Below, piece after piece: positions 1 to 6,945 of a stretch of DNA of 7,081 nt. Below the pieces are notes generated by a model, which was not told the DNA's origin, did not search any database, and worked only from the letters and a program-made list of their open reading frames with translations. How positions within the stretch are numbered: position 1 is the first letter of the stretch; every line of letters begins with the position of its first letter. A program made the translations under genes and the position numbers. The stretch is from Lentisphaeria bacterium (GTDB lineage Bacteria > Verrucomicrobiota > Lentisphaeria > Victivallales > UBA1829), in contig JAFVRL010000372.1 of the NCBI GenBank assembly GCA_017504325.1, positions 1 through 7,081 on the forward strand, read 5' to 3'.

Positions 1-1
1 C

Positions 2-220
2 CTTCTTGCAAGAAAAATATCAGGGGAAAATTTTTCTTTTGAAGAAGAAAATTCCTTATATAAAAAATTCCATTCTTCTTATGTTGCTTCTCTCCTTGAA
101 GGAACAAAAAAAGCGGAAGAGAAACTTCCAAAATTAAAAACTTTCTGGGAATATTTCCTGCCGCAAAAGGATAAAAAAATCAGAAAAAAACTCTCCAAAT
201 GCAGAACATTTGAATATTAA
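2..220 (+). CDS. C-terminal part of an unrecognised protein (5' end outside the window)
   Basis: An open frame enters from the left edge and runs for 72 codons to a TAA at 218-220, with no in-frame Met, so the start lies outside the window. The visible tail is strongly charged and Lys-rich: it begins LLARKISGENFSFEEEN, has an aromatic patch (TFWEYF) near the middle, and ends in a basic stretch (KKIRKKLSKC) followed by RTFEY. I see no membrane segment and no catalytic motif, and I do not recognise the family. The call as coding rests on the continuous frame, the Glu/Lys-rich codon pattern, and the stop falling directly before a hairpin terminator. A second frame (offset by one) also stays open for about 44 codons but stops early. 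The gene is convergent with the six-gene minus-strand operon. Confidence 0.6.
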   Translation, partial: LLARKISGENFSFEEENSLYKKFHSSYVASLLEGTKKAEEKLPKLKTFWEYFLPQKDKKIRKKLSKCRTFEY

Positions 221-245
221 AAGGTTCTTACTGAAGAACTTTTTT
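221..245 (+). terminator. Bidirectional intrinsic terminator between convergent genes
   Basis: Arms AAGGTTCTT (221-229) and AAGAACTTT (234-242) form a 9-bp stem with one G-T wobble and a four-base loop, and the T run at 240-245 follows on the + strand. It starts right after the stop of the partial + gene. Read on the minus strand, the same stem is followed by CCTTTT, and it lies about 20 bases beyond the stop of the beta-helix gene at 261, so it can also end the long minus-strand operon. The stem is AT-rich, so its efficiency may be modest. Confidence 0.7.
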
Positions 246-260
246 CTGTGTGAAAAATTT

Positions 261-2726
261 TTATTTTTTCACGATCTCCATCTGGTGAATGACCGCATCT
301 TTTGCCCGGAGATAAAGATATCCCAGTTCCTTTGCCTTTTTGGTAAATTCAAAGGAAAATTCCTGTTCTTTATCCGTTAAAGTAAATTTTTCTTCCGGAA
401 GGCGTTTTTTGTGACCTCTCAATTTTCCGTCAGGGGAAATGGAAGTGCTTAAATAGGCATTAAGTACCCCTTTTCCGGATGCCTTGATGGTAACTTTGAA
501 ATTTCCCGCCTGTTTCGGGAAAAAGAGATAAGACCACATCAGACCTTTCAGATGAATGGAATTATTCCCTTTGTCATCGGTTTTCATGCTTCCGTTGGTG
601 GTGCTGAAACCTGCGGGGAATTTTTTGGAAGTATAGCGTTTTGCCTCACTGGCTTTTACATCTCTTGTCAGAGCAAAATTGCCGTTCCGCAGAATCTCAT
701 TGGAGGGAAGACCGGATGCCTTCTGCAATACGGGGGCAGCGATTTTCCCATATTTTCCTGCGTGTTCCTTCAAAATCAGGATATTGGCGGGATCAGGGGA
801 GAGGAGGGGAAGAAGAGGGGCCCCCAGTCTGACCCAGGATTTTGCCACAGCAAGCTGCAATGCCCAGATCTCAAATTTATTTGCGTCTGTGCGTTGTGCC
901 GCAAGGATCTTACCGCCTTCCAGTTTTACGCCGCTGGCAACGATTTTTCCTTCTGCATTGTAAAGGTAGCCGCTGGCAGGTTCACGGGGGGAGCCGTTCA
1001 ATTCCACCATTACCTCTTTTACTCCTGCGGGAACTGCAAAGTAAAAGACCCCGGAAGAACCGAATACATAAAGTTTTTCATCGGCACGGAAGGCATGAGG
1101 GGCAGCTGTCTTGATGGAAAGAGTCTGACTTCTTGCATCCATACTGAAGCGGTAAACACCTTTTTCCCCTGCTTTCAGATCGTAGGTGAACGTCTTATCA
1201 AAAGGAACGCCGAAACGGTCGATCTCATTGATGGTGGGGGAGTGGACTGTTACGGTAAGGGGATTTCTGTAACTGGGGCTTTGATAACGGTGGACAGGTC
1301 TGTTGATAAAGGTAACAGGAATTACCTGACCGGGTTCCGCATAGAGGACAAATTCACTTTTTTCCCGGAAACGCAAAGTTCCGCCGCTCATTTTTCCTTC
1401 GGGGGAGATGGGAACGACTTTTTTGAAGTCGGGCAATACTACATTGAATCTCTGTGCCATGGGATCGGGTTTGGCTTTGGCAATGAATTTTGCAATGTCA
1501 AAAGATCTTTTCACTCCTTTGGAATTCTGTATGGTGATATTTTCAATGACCGGATCCACAAGACCGTTACCGTAACGGGAGGTAAAGACCATGGGAGGAC
1601 GGTTTTCATCGTCAATGACAGTAAGATTGCGGATCACAAGATCTTTGATATTTTCTTTCGTGGAGTTGGAAATGAGAAGACCGGCAGTTTTGCCGCCACG
1701 GGTATCGATCACACAGTTTTCAATGACCTGCTTCACGCCGGGGAGATAGTGGGTCAGACCGAGCTGGGAGTATTTATTGCCGGAAAAACGGCAGTTGGAG
1801 AGGATGATATAACCTCTTTTTCCGTCATTGGGAGTCTGGTGATGACCTACATGACCGGTGGTAAAACCGCTGTTGGTATTCTCTTTAAATTCACTGTTGC
1901 GGATGATAAGTTCAATTTTCTGTTTGGAATTGTTGGAAACATAGAATCCGGAAAGATTGTTCCGGTTGAATTCACAGTTTTCAAAAAGGATCTTTGTGAG
2001 CCCTGTCACTCCGTCAGGATAATTGGGTTCAAGGTCGATGCCGCATTCCGGCGCAGTTCCTTTGGTATCGTTGAATTTACAGTTGCGTACAGTAAGATTG
2101 TGGCAGCCTGTGACACTCAAACCCTGACGCCAGCCGTAAAGACAGTTCAAATCTTCCAGAACCACATTGCGGCAGTTCAAACTTCCCACATAAACGCAGT
2201 CACCGCCGCCATTAATAATGTCAAAATTTTTGATTTTTACATTGTCACTGTCAAGAATACTTATGGTATGTCTGTGGTCTTTCTGTTCGGAACGGGGGAA
2301 AATAAGTTTTACTTTTCCCTTTCCCTCCAGAACCACATTCTTTTTCTGATGGATCTCAAACATTCTTCTCTGAACAAATCTTCTTCCTCTTTTTTCCTGC
2401 CAGACCCCTTCCTTTGCCTGTACCACGACTCCGTCGGCAAAATATATTTCTATATCGGAAGGAACGACAAGAGGCCCGGTCACCCAGGGAGATGCCATTT
2501 TTTCAATATAAACTTTCTTTGCACCGGAATCCAGTGCCGCCTGAAGAGCTTTTGTGGAATCTTCTTTATTGAACCCCCACCAGTGTGCCTTTGCTTCGGC
2601 TTTTTTTCCCGCTTTTACAAGAGCGATCTCTTTGGAAAAATCCTCTGCCGGAACAGAAAATAATTGAAATGCTGCAAGAAAAACTGAAACTGCCGCCGGA
2701 AGAAGTAATGTACTTTTTCTTTTCAT
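261..2726 (-). CDS. Secreted right-handed parallel beta-helix protein (pectate-lyase-like fold) with beta-sandwich tail
   Basis: This is an 821-residue exported protein. Residues 1-27 are a classic signal peptide: MKRK, a hydrophobic core, and a V-P-A site with cleavage likely after A27. Residues about 48-135 (WWGFNKEDSTKALQAALDSG, then PLVVPSDIEIYFADGV) match the opening of pectate-lyase-3-like beta-helix proteins. Residues about 155-410 are the helix itself, with rungs marked by hydrophobic-x-hydrophobic-x-Asn at N167, N194, N215, N250, N277, N311, N337, N367 and N396, and the motif GIDLEPN at 229-235. Residues about 440-640 look like one or two beta-sandwich domains. A last domain from about 676 (NEILRNGNF) to the end resembles a carbohydrate-binding-type jelly roll. 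Family knowledge points to binding, cleaving or epimerising an acidic or plant/algal polysaccharide outside the cytoplasm; the substrate is unknown. A start at 2783 is also open, but the one at 2726 has the ribosome site and signal peptide. Last gene of the operon, 25 bases after the isomerase gene. Confidence 0.85.
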   Translation of the reverse strand: MKRKSTLLLPAAVSVFLAAFQLFSVPAEDFSKEIALVKAGKKAEAKAHWWGFNKEDSTKALQAALDSGAKKVYIEKMASPWVTGPLVVPSDIEIYFADGVVVQAKEGVWQEKRGRRFVQRRMFEIHQKKNVVLEGKGKVKLIFPRSEQKDHRHTISILDSDNVKIKNFDIINGGGDCVYVGSLNCRNVVLEDLNCLYGWRQGLSVTGCHNLTVRNCKFNDTKGTAPECGIDLEPNYPDGVTGLTKILFENCEFNRNNLSGFYVSNNSKQKIELIIRNSEFKENTNSGFTTGHVGHHQTPNDGKRGYIILSNCRFSGNKYSQLGLTHYLPGVKQVIENCVIDTRGGKTAGLLISNSTKENIKDLVIRNLTVIDDENRPPMVFTSRYGNGLVDPVIENITIQNSKGVKRSFDIAKFIAKAKPDPMAQRFNVVLPDFKKVVPISPEGKMSGGTLRFREKSEFVLYAEPGQVIPVTFINRPVHRYQSPSYRNPLTVTVHSPTINEIDRFGVPFDKTFTYDLKAGEKGVYRFSMDARSQTLSIKTAAPHAFRADEKLYVFGSSGVFYFAVPAGVKEVMVELNGSPREPASGYLYNAEGKIVASGVKLEGGKILAAQRTDANKFEIWALQLAVAKSWVRLGAPLLPLLSPDPANILILKEHAGKYGKIAAPVLQKASGLPSNEILRNGNFALTRDVKASEAKRYTSKKFPAGFSTTNGSMKTDDKGNNSIHLKGLMWSYLFFPKQAGNFKVTIKASGKGVLNAYLSTSISPDGKLRGHKKRLPEEKFTLTDKEQEFSFEFTKKAKELGYLYLRAKDAVIHQMEIVKK

Positions 2727-2732
2727 TTGTGA

Positions 2733-2739
2733 CCTTTCT
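2733..2739 (-). promoter_or_regulatory. Ribosome binding site that fixes the beta-helix gene start
   Basis: AGAAAGG on the minus strand lies 6 bases before the ATG at 2726-2724. It decides against the longer open frame beginning at 2783, whose 19 extra residues are polar, would bury the signal peptide, and would overlap the end of the upstream isomerase gene. Confidence 0.7.
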
Positions 2740-2751
2740 TTTTTTGATTTA

Positions 2752-3438
2752 TTATTTGATATTGAAAAAATCTGCATAATCACTTACGGTAAGGCGGGTG
2801 GGAAGAGTGTCCTCCTCCCATTTCTGGAATCTTTCTCTTTCTTCTGCAAAACAGTTGTCAGTATTGTCATCATTTACAGAGGAAACTTCCCCCACCATCA
2901 CGCTTCCGAAAGAGGGATCGGCATGGAAGGTATGAAATGCTCCCGGTACAAGAGTCAGGCTTTCCCCCGGCTCAAGGGGGATTTTTTCAGAGGAATCCAC
3001 GGTAAGAAGGAGACCATCTTTTACAACGTTGACTTTCCCCCGGACAGGTTTATTGTTTTCCGCCGGAGCAAGCTGGAAAACAAGTCTGCCGCCGCCCCTG
3101 TTGATAATATCCTCCTGTTTGCGGTAATGGCAATGCATGGGCGTGACCTGACCGGGTTTCACAAGCATGATCTTTTCTGCATAGGGTTTGGTGTATTTTT
3201 CTGAATGCAGTACACCATTTCTTATGGTGAAAAGCAATAAGCCCACTTTAAGAAAGTCCCCGGAACCGAAGTCGGTAACATCCCACCCCATGGCACAGGA
3301 AAGGATCTCATCACACTTTTCTCTGTTCTTCTTCCAATCCTCCAAAGTCCATTTGGAAAATGCCGGAAGGTAAAACTGGAAAGAGGCAAAAAATTCTTCC
3401 GCTTCTTTTATATAAGTATTGATTTCAGAGCGTTTCAT
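2752..3438 (-). CDS. D-lyxose ketol-isomerase family protein (cupin fold)
   Basis: The 228-residue protein matches the long D-lyxose isomerase family (E. coli O157 z5688 type, about 227 residues) over its whole length. This family interconverts D-lyxose and D-xylulose, and often D-mannose and D-fructose, using a Mn2+ ion in a cupin barrel. The metal ligands are all visible: H102 and H104 in TPMHCHYRKQED, E109 in the same motif, and H169 in VPGAFHTFHA. The family signature GEVSSVNDDNTDN is at residues 183-195, and the tail (ERERFQKWEED...SDYADFF) is also typical. The first about 70 residues are the family's helical N-terminal part. It has no signal peptide, so it is cytoplasmic. The ATG at 3438 has GGGGAG about 10 bases upstream. 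It starts 18 bases after the transporter gene and is followed 25 bases later by the secreted beta-helix gene, suggesting it handles a sugar released or imported by its neighbours. The exact substrate could differ from D-lyxose. Confidence 0.9.
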   Translation of the reverse strand: MKRSEINTYIKEAEEFFASFQFYLPAFSKWTLEDWKKNREKCDEILSCAMGWDVTDFGSGDFLKVGLLLFTIRNGVLHSEKYTKPYAEKIMLVKPGQVTPMHCHYRKQEDIINRGGGRLVFQLAPAENNKPVRGKVNVVKDGLLLTVDSSEKIPLEPGESLTLVPGAFHTFHADPSFGSVMVGEVSSVNDDNTDNCFAEERERFQKWEEDTLPTRLTVSDYADFFNIK

Positions 3439-3456
3439 GTAATAAGTTCTCCCCTG

Positions 3457-4365
3457 TTAAAATTTCAATACGGAAAGCGTGAGGCCTCCGAGAATAAGAC
3501 TTACTCCCACGAGCTTTGTCAGGGTGCATTTTTCCTTCAGAAAGAACACTCCCGCAAACATGCCCACCGGCAGCCCCAGCTGACGGAATACCTGTACATA
3601 GGATACATTGCTTACAAAGTTCATGGCAAGAAGGACAAGAATGTAGGTCGTGGAGGAGAAACAGCCGGCAACTACCGGCATAAAATCTTTCGCCCTGAAA
3701 AATTCCTTTGCCTCTTCCCTGTCTTCTTTCACACAAAGTACCACCAGCCAGAAGAAGAGTGACAAGGCGATCCCTCTTGTGGAGTAATAAGTCATGGAAC
3801 GCACTGCATTACTTACTTCCGGATAATGTTTGGCAATAAATTTTACTCCCAGGGAATCAAAAATGGTATATCCTGTTGTCCCCATAGCCGCCATAAGAAG
3901 CAGGAAAGAAGTTTTATTCCAGTATTGGGAAGGCTTGAAGTCGGAAAATCTGCTTAACGGCATAAGCAATGCCCCGGCAAAAACCACAAGGAATCCCAGA
4001 GCCGCCGTCCATGTAAGGGGATTGCCCAGTCCCAGAAGGGTGGTAAAGAGTGCTGTAAGCACGATAGGCAGTGACCGCATCACCGGATAGGCGGATGCCA
4101 TCTCCATTTTTTTATAAATGAGAATGATACCCACTCCATAAAATATATCAAAGAAAACCGTCCCGGCAATAATTCCCCAGAAGGCGGGTGGAAGCGAAAA
4201 TATCTTTACCGGAGTCCAGAATTGCACATGACCCCAGATCAATGCCCCCATGGTACAGATGATGGCATAGAAGGCAAGTCCCATTTTTCTCTTCTTGGCA
4301 AGAAGATTCCATGTGGCGTGGGTGACGGCAGAGCCGAAAATAAGAAGAAAAGCTGTAAAAGTCAT
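3457..4365 (-). CDS. EamA/DMT-superfamily permease, ten membrane helices
   Basis: A 302-residue, very hydrophobic protein laid out as two five-helix repeats, the normal architecture and length for drug/metabolite transporters of the EamA type. Helix 1 carries the frequent THATWNLLAKK motif (residues 15-25). Helix 4 begins after MEMASAYPVMRSLP (87-100). The second half contains the usual R-x-L-x-x-P block, FRQLGLPVGMFAGVFFLKE (260-278), followed by a final helix with GVSLILGGL (287-295). A cytoplasmic charged linker, KEDREEAKEFFRAKD (213-227), lies in the second repeat. Substrates of this superfamily range over amino acids, sugars, nucleotide sugars and other metabolites and cannot be read from the sequence. 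The ATG at 4365 has only a weak GGA-type ribosome site (GGAAAAAGAACA), so translation may depend on the upstream tsaE, 19 bases away. The location before the sugar isomerase suggests a sugar-related substrate, but that is inference. Confidence 0.85.
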   Translation of the reverse strand: MTFTAFLLIFGSAVTHATWNLLAKKRKMGLAFYAIICTMGALIWGHVQFWTPVKIFSLPPAFWGIIAGTVFFDIFYGVGIILIYKKMEMASAYPVMRSLPIVLTALFTTLLGLGNPLTWTAALGFLVVFAGALLMPLSRFSDFKPSQYWNKTSFLLLMAAMGTTGYTIFDSLGVKFIAKHYPEVSNAVRSMTYYSTRGIALSLFFWLVVLCVKEDREEAKEFFRAKDFMPVVAGCFSSTTYILVLLAMNFVSNVSYVQVFRQLGLPVGMFAGVFFLKEKCTLTKLVGVSLILGGLTLSVLKF

Positions 4366-4384
4366 TGTTCTTTTTCCATTCTGA

Positions 4385-4816
4385 TCATTCTTCTATGGAG
4401 ATCACCCGGTCGGTTTCAATATTTTCCCCACGGTCGATGTGGATATGGAGAGTATTTTTCGGGAAGACTTTCCGGTCGATGCGTTCCGGCCATTCCACAA
4501 GAGAATAGGCACTTTTATCGTAAAGAAACTCATCCACCCCGAAGGCAAGAGCTGCTTCCGTACTGTCGATACGGTAAAGATCAAGGTGATAGAGCATCCC
4601 TTTTTCCAGTGCATATTCCTGTACAATGGTGAAGGTGGGGCTGGAAACATGTTCCGTAACTCCCAGTGCTTTGGCAAAGGCACAGGAGAAAACCGTTTTC
4701 CCGGCTCCCAGATCCCCGTGGAGCGCAATAACAGAACCGGGAGGAAGTTCTTTTACGATCTCCTGTGCCACCAGTGCTGTTTCTGCCGGGGAATGTGTAA
4801 TATATTCTTTTTTCAC
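4385..4816 (-). CDS. tsaE: TsaE, ATPase for the tRNA t6A37 modification
   Basis: A 143-residue P-loop protein of the TsaE (YjeE) family, the usual size. The Walker A motif GDLGAGKT is at residues 34-41. The family-specific blocks follow in order: SPTFTIVQEY (59-68, the switch-like segment), HLDLYR (77-82), DEFLYD (95-100) and LVEWPER (106-112). Known role: it binds TsaB-TsaD and uses ATP to sustain the threonylcarbamoyl transfer to A37 of ANN-decoding tRNAs, so it is expected to be essential and cytoplasmic. The start codon is GTG at 4816-4814, with AGGA 7 bases upstream; no ATG fits the conserved N-terminus better. It follows thiL by 18 bases. The same thiL-tsaE order begins the B. subtilis t6A cluster, but tsaB, rimI and tsaD are absent here and a transporter gene follows instead. 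Confidence 0.95.
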   Translation of the reverse strand: MKKEYITHSPAETALVAQEIVKELPPGSVIALHGDLGAGKTVFSCAFAKALGVTEHVSSPTFTIVQEYALEKGMLYHLDLYRIDSTEAALAFGVDEFLYDKSAYSLVEWPERIDRKVFPKNTLHIHIDRGENIETDRVISIEE

Positions 4817-4834
4817 AATTTTTTCCTGTATAGG

Positions 4835-5707
4835 TTATTCAAAATGGTCGAAACCTTTTTTGTGTTTATTTTCTTCTTCAATTTCTTTTTTTGCAACGAA
4901 TCTGCCGATCCTGCTTAATGGCACATCCGGGAAAGGCCATGCCTTTTCCAATAACGGGACATTTTCCGGAGAGACGGCAAAAATAAGTTCATAATCCTCT
5001 CCGTCGGAAAGTGCCATTTGTATATCGGCATCCTGACGCAGAGGAATATTTTTTTCTTCGATTTCCACGGAAAGACCGGAAGCAGAAGCAAATCTTTGCG
5101 CATCTTTCAGCAGACCATCGCTTATGTCCATCATGGCACAGGTATATTTTCCTGCAAGAAAACGGCACTCTTTCACCCGCGGACAAAATGAGAGATGATG
5201 TTCGGAATAAAAGGAGTTGCCGAAACAGCCTGTGGCATAAAGAAGATCCCCTTCTTTTGCGTTTTTCCGCAAACAGAGTTTCTCTTTTTCCACTTTGCCC
5301 AGAATGGTGAGAGTCCCCACCATTCCCTCTGCAAAATTACCGGCAGTATCGCCGCCTATGATACTTACCTTATACTCTTTCGCACACGTTTCCAATCCTT
5401 CATGGAAACGCATAAGATATTCTTCCTCCAGAGGTTTTTTTGCAATGGTCACAAGGGCATACAAAGGAACTCCCCCCATGGCACAAATATCACTGATATT
5501 GCGTTTCAGAAGTTTTGCCGCAACCCTTTCAGGAGTTGTTTCCGGCAGAAAATGGATGGAGGAGATGACCTGATCCGCTGCGGCAAGCAGGTATTCCCCG
5601 TTCCCGCAGACATCCAGAACAGCACAGTCATCCCCTATGGAAGTATGCACAGAAGGCGCGGCAGAAAAAAGTCCCGCCAGACGCCCTGTAAAAGTTTCCT
5701 CATTCAT
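4835..5707 (-). CDS. thiL: Thiamine-monophosphate kinase ThiL
   Basis: A 290-residue ThiL, which phosphorylates thiamine monophosphate with ATP to give thiamine diphosphate, the last step of the pathway in many bacteria. Family motifs in order: IGDDCAVLD (24-32, Mg/ATP aspartates), AADQVISSIHF (43-53, equivalent to the STDTLVxGxHF motif, with Gln where Thr is usual), NISDICAMGG (70-79), IIGGDT (116-121), MDISDGL (193-199), GEDYELIF (236-243) and the C-terminal GFDHF (285-289). It is about 35 residues shorter than the E. coli enzyme; part of the loss is between GDLLYATG (153-160) and the MDISDGL helix, where GNSFYSEHHLSFCPR replaces a longer helical stretch. That compact form still keeps every catalytic block I can check. 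ATG at 5707 has no clear ribosome site; its start lies 9 bases past the stop of the upstream gene, so it is probably translated by coupling. Confidence 0.95.
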   Translation of the reverse strand: MNEETFTGRLAGLFSAAPSVHTSIGDDCAVLDVCGNGEYLLAAADQVISSIHFLPETTPERVAAKLLKRNISDICAMGGVPLYALVTIAKKPLEEEYLMRFHEGLETCAKEYKVSIIGGDTAGNFAEGMVGTLTILGKVEKEKLCLRKNAKEGDLLYATGCFGNSFYSEHHLSFCPRVKECRFLAGKYTCAMMDISDGLLKDAQRFASASGLSVEIEEKNIPLRQDADIQMALSDGEDYELIFAVSPENVPLLEKAWPFPDVPLSRIGRFVAKKEIEEENKHKKGFDHFE

Positions 5708-5716
5708 TTCTGTTCA

Positions 5717-6868
5717 TCAGTATCCCAGGAAGGAGATATCCACATTGGCTTCTGCGGTCTTGCCGGAGGCGTCTTTGAAGATGACTTTTCCATCGGCAAA
5801 ATCAGAGGAAACGACTCTTCCGAAATCTCCGGAAATACGGGCAACGCCCTGAATATGGCAGATTTCAGAAGGAGCAGCTTTTGTAAATGTGCCGCAGGTG
5901 GTCCAGCCCTCTTTGCTCAGGCAGTTTTCTTCCGTGGAATCCTTGATGCCGTTGGCGAAGAAAGAGCAGTTGTCTTCCACGCCGATACAGCGGGTATTTC
6001 CGTTCCAGGGGAATCCGTATCTGCCGGAGTTGGAAGTCCAGATGGTGGTGGCGGGCAGAGTTTCCGGATTACGGAGCATGAAGAAAAGATAGCCTCTTTC
6101 CGGATAAACACAAACAGTCCATGCGGGGGTTTTTCCGGGTTTGGAAAGCATGGAGAAAAGGTCTGCGTAACCGATGGGGGAGGGATAGGTTGTATAGTCA
6201 TGCACGGGATCGGCTTTGAAGGCTGTGGGGACTTTTTCCAGAGAATCAAATCTTTCCCCGGAAGCAAGATACTGGTGTTCCAGATTTTTGGGATCGGAAA
6301 ATACACCGGGACAGGTCATGCCCGCATCAAATTTACTGGTGGAAAGGTACATCTTTTCCCCTTCTTCCGGCATGTGGATGATGGAATGGTGACCATAAGG
6401 CATTCTTCCTTCCAGACCGCTGACGGTATGTTTGATGTAAAGTGCGGAATGATTGGAACGCATTTCAAAGTGCTTTACGATATGGAAAGGATTGATGGTG
6501 GTATCCATGGAAAATTCAAAGACCGCCTTGTCGCCTTCTTCCACAGCTTTATCCAGTTTCCATGCATTTGCGGCTGTTTCCCCGTGGGGAGGATACTGGA
6601 ATCCGGCTACGGGTTCCGGATTTCCGCCGAAGGGCATACAGAAAAAGTCACCGCGCAGATTCTGAAGGAGGGGACAGAAGGAAAGATCCGGTCTCTCATC
6701 CTGCCAGGGGGTGAGGGCGTAGGGGGAAACGCTTTTTTCTGTATCCGTAAAAAATTCCACAGGAGCGTGCATTCCGGCGTCTTCCGTGAGAAACAGTTTG
6801 ATGCCTTTTGCATTCAGATACCAGCCGGGGGTGGAATGATTGATCCCTTTTTCGATGATTTCAGCCAT
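5717..6868 (-). CDS. Galactose-mutarotase-like (aldose 1-epimerase-like) protein
   Basis: A 383-residue cytoplasmic protein without signal peptide or membrane segment. It reads as a beta-rich protein of the galactose-mutarotase-like fold. After an N-terminal strand region comes SPYALTPWQDE (48-58), then LRGDFFCMPFGG (71-82) and PPHGETAANAW (93-103), which resembles the HG-x-x-R/A-N-x-x-W element of aldose 1-epimerases. MPYGHHSIIHMPEEG (156-170) supplies further histidines (H160, H161, H165), and WNGNTRCIGVEDNC (288-301) resembles the late Gly-x-Glu element carrying the catalytic base (candidate E298). These parallels are from memory and weak, so the activity is a guess: interconversion of sugar anomers, or only sugar binding. 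I do not recognise a named subfamily. It has the best ribosome site in the window (AGGAG, 6 bases before ATG) and is the first gene of the operon, with thiL 9 bases downstream. Confidence 0.6.
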   Translation of the reverse strand: MAEIIEKGINHSTPGWYLNAKGIKLFLTEDAGMHAPVEFFTDTEKSVSPYALTPWQDERPDLSFCPLLQNLRGDFFCMPFGGNPEPVAGFQYPPHGETAANAWKLDKAVEEGDKAVFEFSMDTTINPFHIVKHFEMRSNHSALYIKHTVSGLEGRMPYGHHSIIHMPEEGEKMYLSTSKFDAGMTCPGVFSDPKNLEHQYLASGERFDSLEKVPTAFKADPVHDYTTYPSPIGYADLFSMLSKPGKTPAWTVCVYPERGYLFFMLRNPETLPATTIWTSNSGRYGFPWNGNTRCIGVEDNCSFFANGIKDSTEENCLSKEGWTTCGTFTKAAPSEICHIQGVARISGDFGRVVSSDFADGKVIFKDASGKTAEANVDISFLGY

Positions 6869-6874
6869 TTTCTT

Positions 6875-6880
6875 CTCCTT
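6875..6880 (-). promoter_or_regulatory. Strong ribosome binding site of the first operon gene
   Basis: AAGGAG on the minus strand, 6 bases before the ATG at 6868-6866. It is the closest match to the consensus in this window and fixes the start of the mutarotase-like gene. It suggests the first gene is translated more efficiently than the downstream ones, whose ribosome sites are weaker. Confidence 0.75.
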
Positions 6881-6910
6881 TTTGTAAGGTTGAAAATATT
6901 TTTATATGGA

Positions 6911-6938
6911 ATAATATAATACTTTATACCCATTACAA
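6911..6938 (-). promoter_or_regulatory. Predicted sigma-70-type promoter of the six-gene operon
   Basis: On the minus strand TTGTAA (6938-6933) and TATTAT (6916-6911) are spaced by 16 bases, 4/6 and 5/6 matches to the -35 and -10 consensus. Transcription would start near 6904, giving a leader of about 36 bases before the ATG at 6868. The octamer AAAGTATT occurs twice here, 19 bases apart (6944-6937 and 6925-6918), overlapping the -35 and lying just before the -10, so it could be a regulator site or just AT-rich sequence. Confidence 0.55.
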
Positions 6939-6945
6939 TACTTTG

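Noticed and set aside
3..137. Second open frame at the left edge (+ strand, offset by one)
   Set aside because: It stops after about 44 codons in the middle of the region, while the chosen frame runs on to a stop placed directly before a terminator.
552..2663. 703-codon open frame on the + strand opposite the beta-helix gene
   Set aside because: It is in exact codon register with the minus-strand gene, so its openness follows from absence of TTA, CTA and TCA codons there. Its translation is Cys/Phe-rich without recognisable motifs, and the minus frame has a signal peptide and clear beta-helix repeats.
2727..2783. Longer N-terminus of the beta-helix protein starting at 2783
   Set aside because: The extra 19 residues are polar and would precede the signal peptide; they overlap the isomerase gene, and a good ribosome site lies before the ATG at 2726.
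3425..3736. 103-codon minus-strand frame inside the transporter gene
   Set aside because: It is out of frame with the ten-helix EamA protein, is Cys/Gly/Arg-rich without motifs, and has no ribosome site that I can see.
5195..6919. 574-codon open frame on the + strand opposite thiL and the mutarotase-like gene
   Set aside because: It spans two minus-strand genes in the same register, one of which (thiL) is certain from its motifs, and it is explained by the same codon bias.
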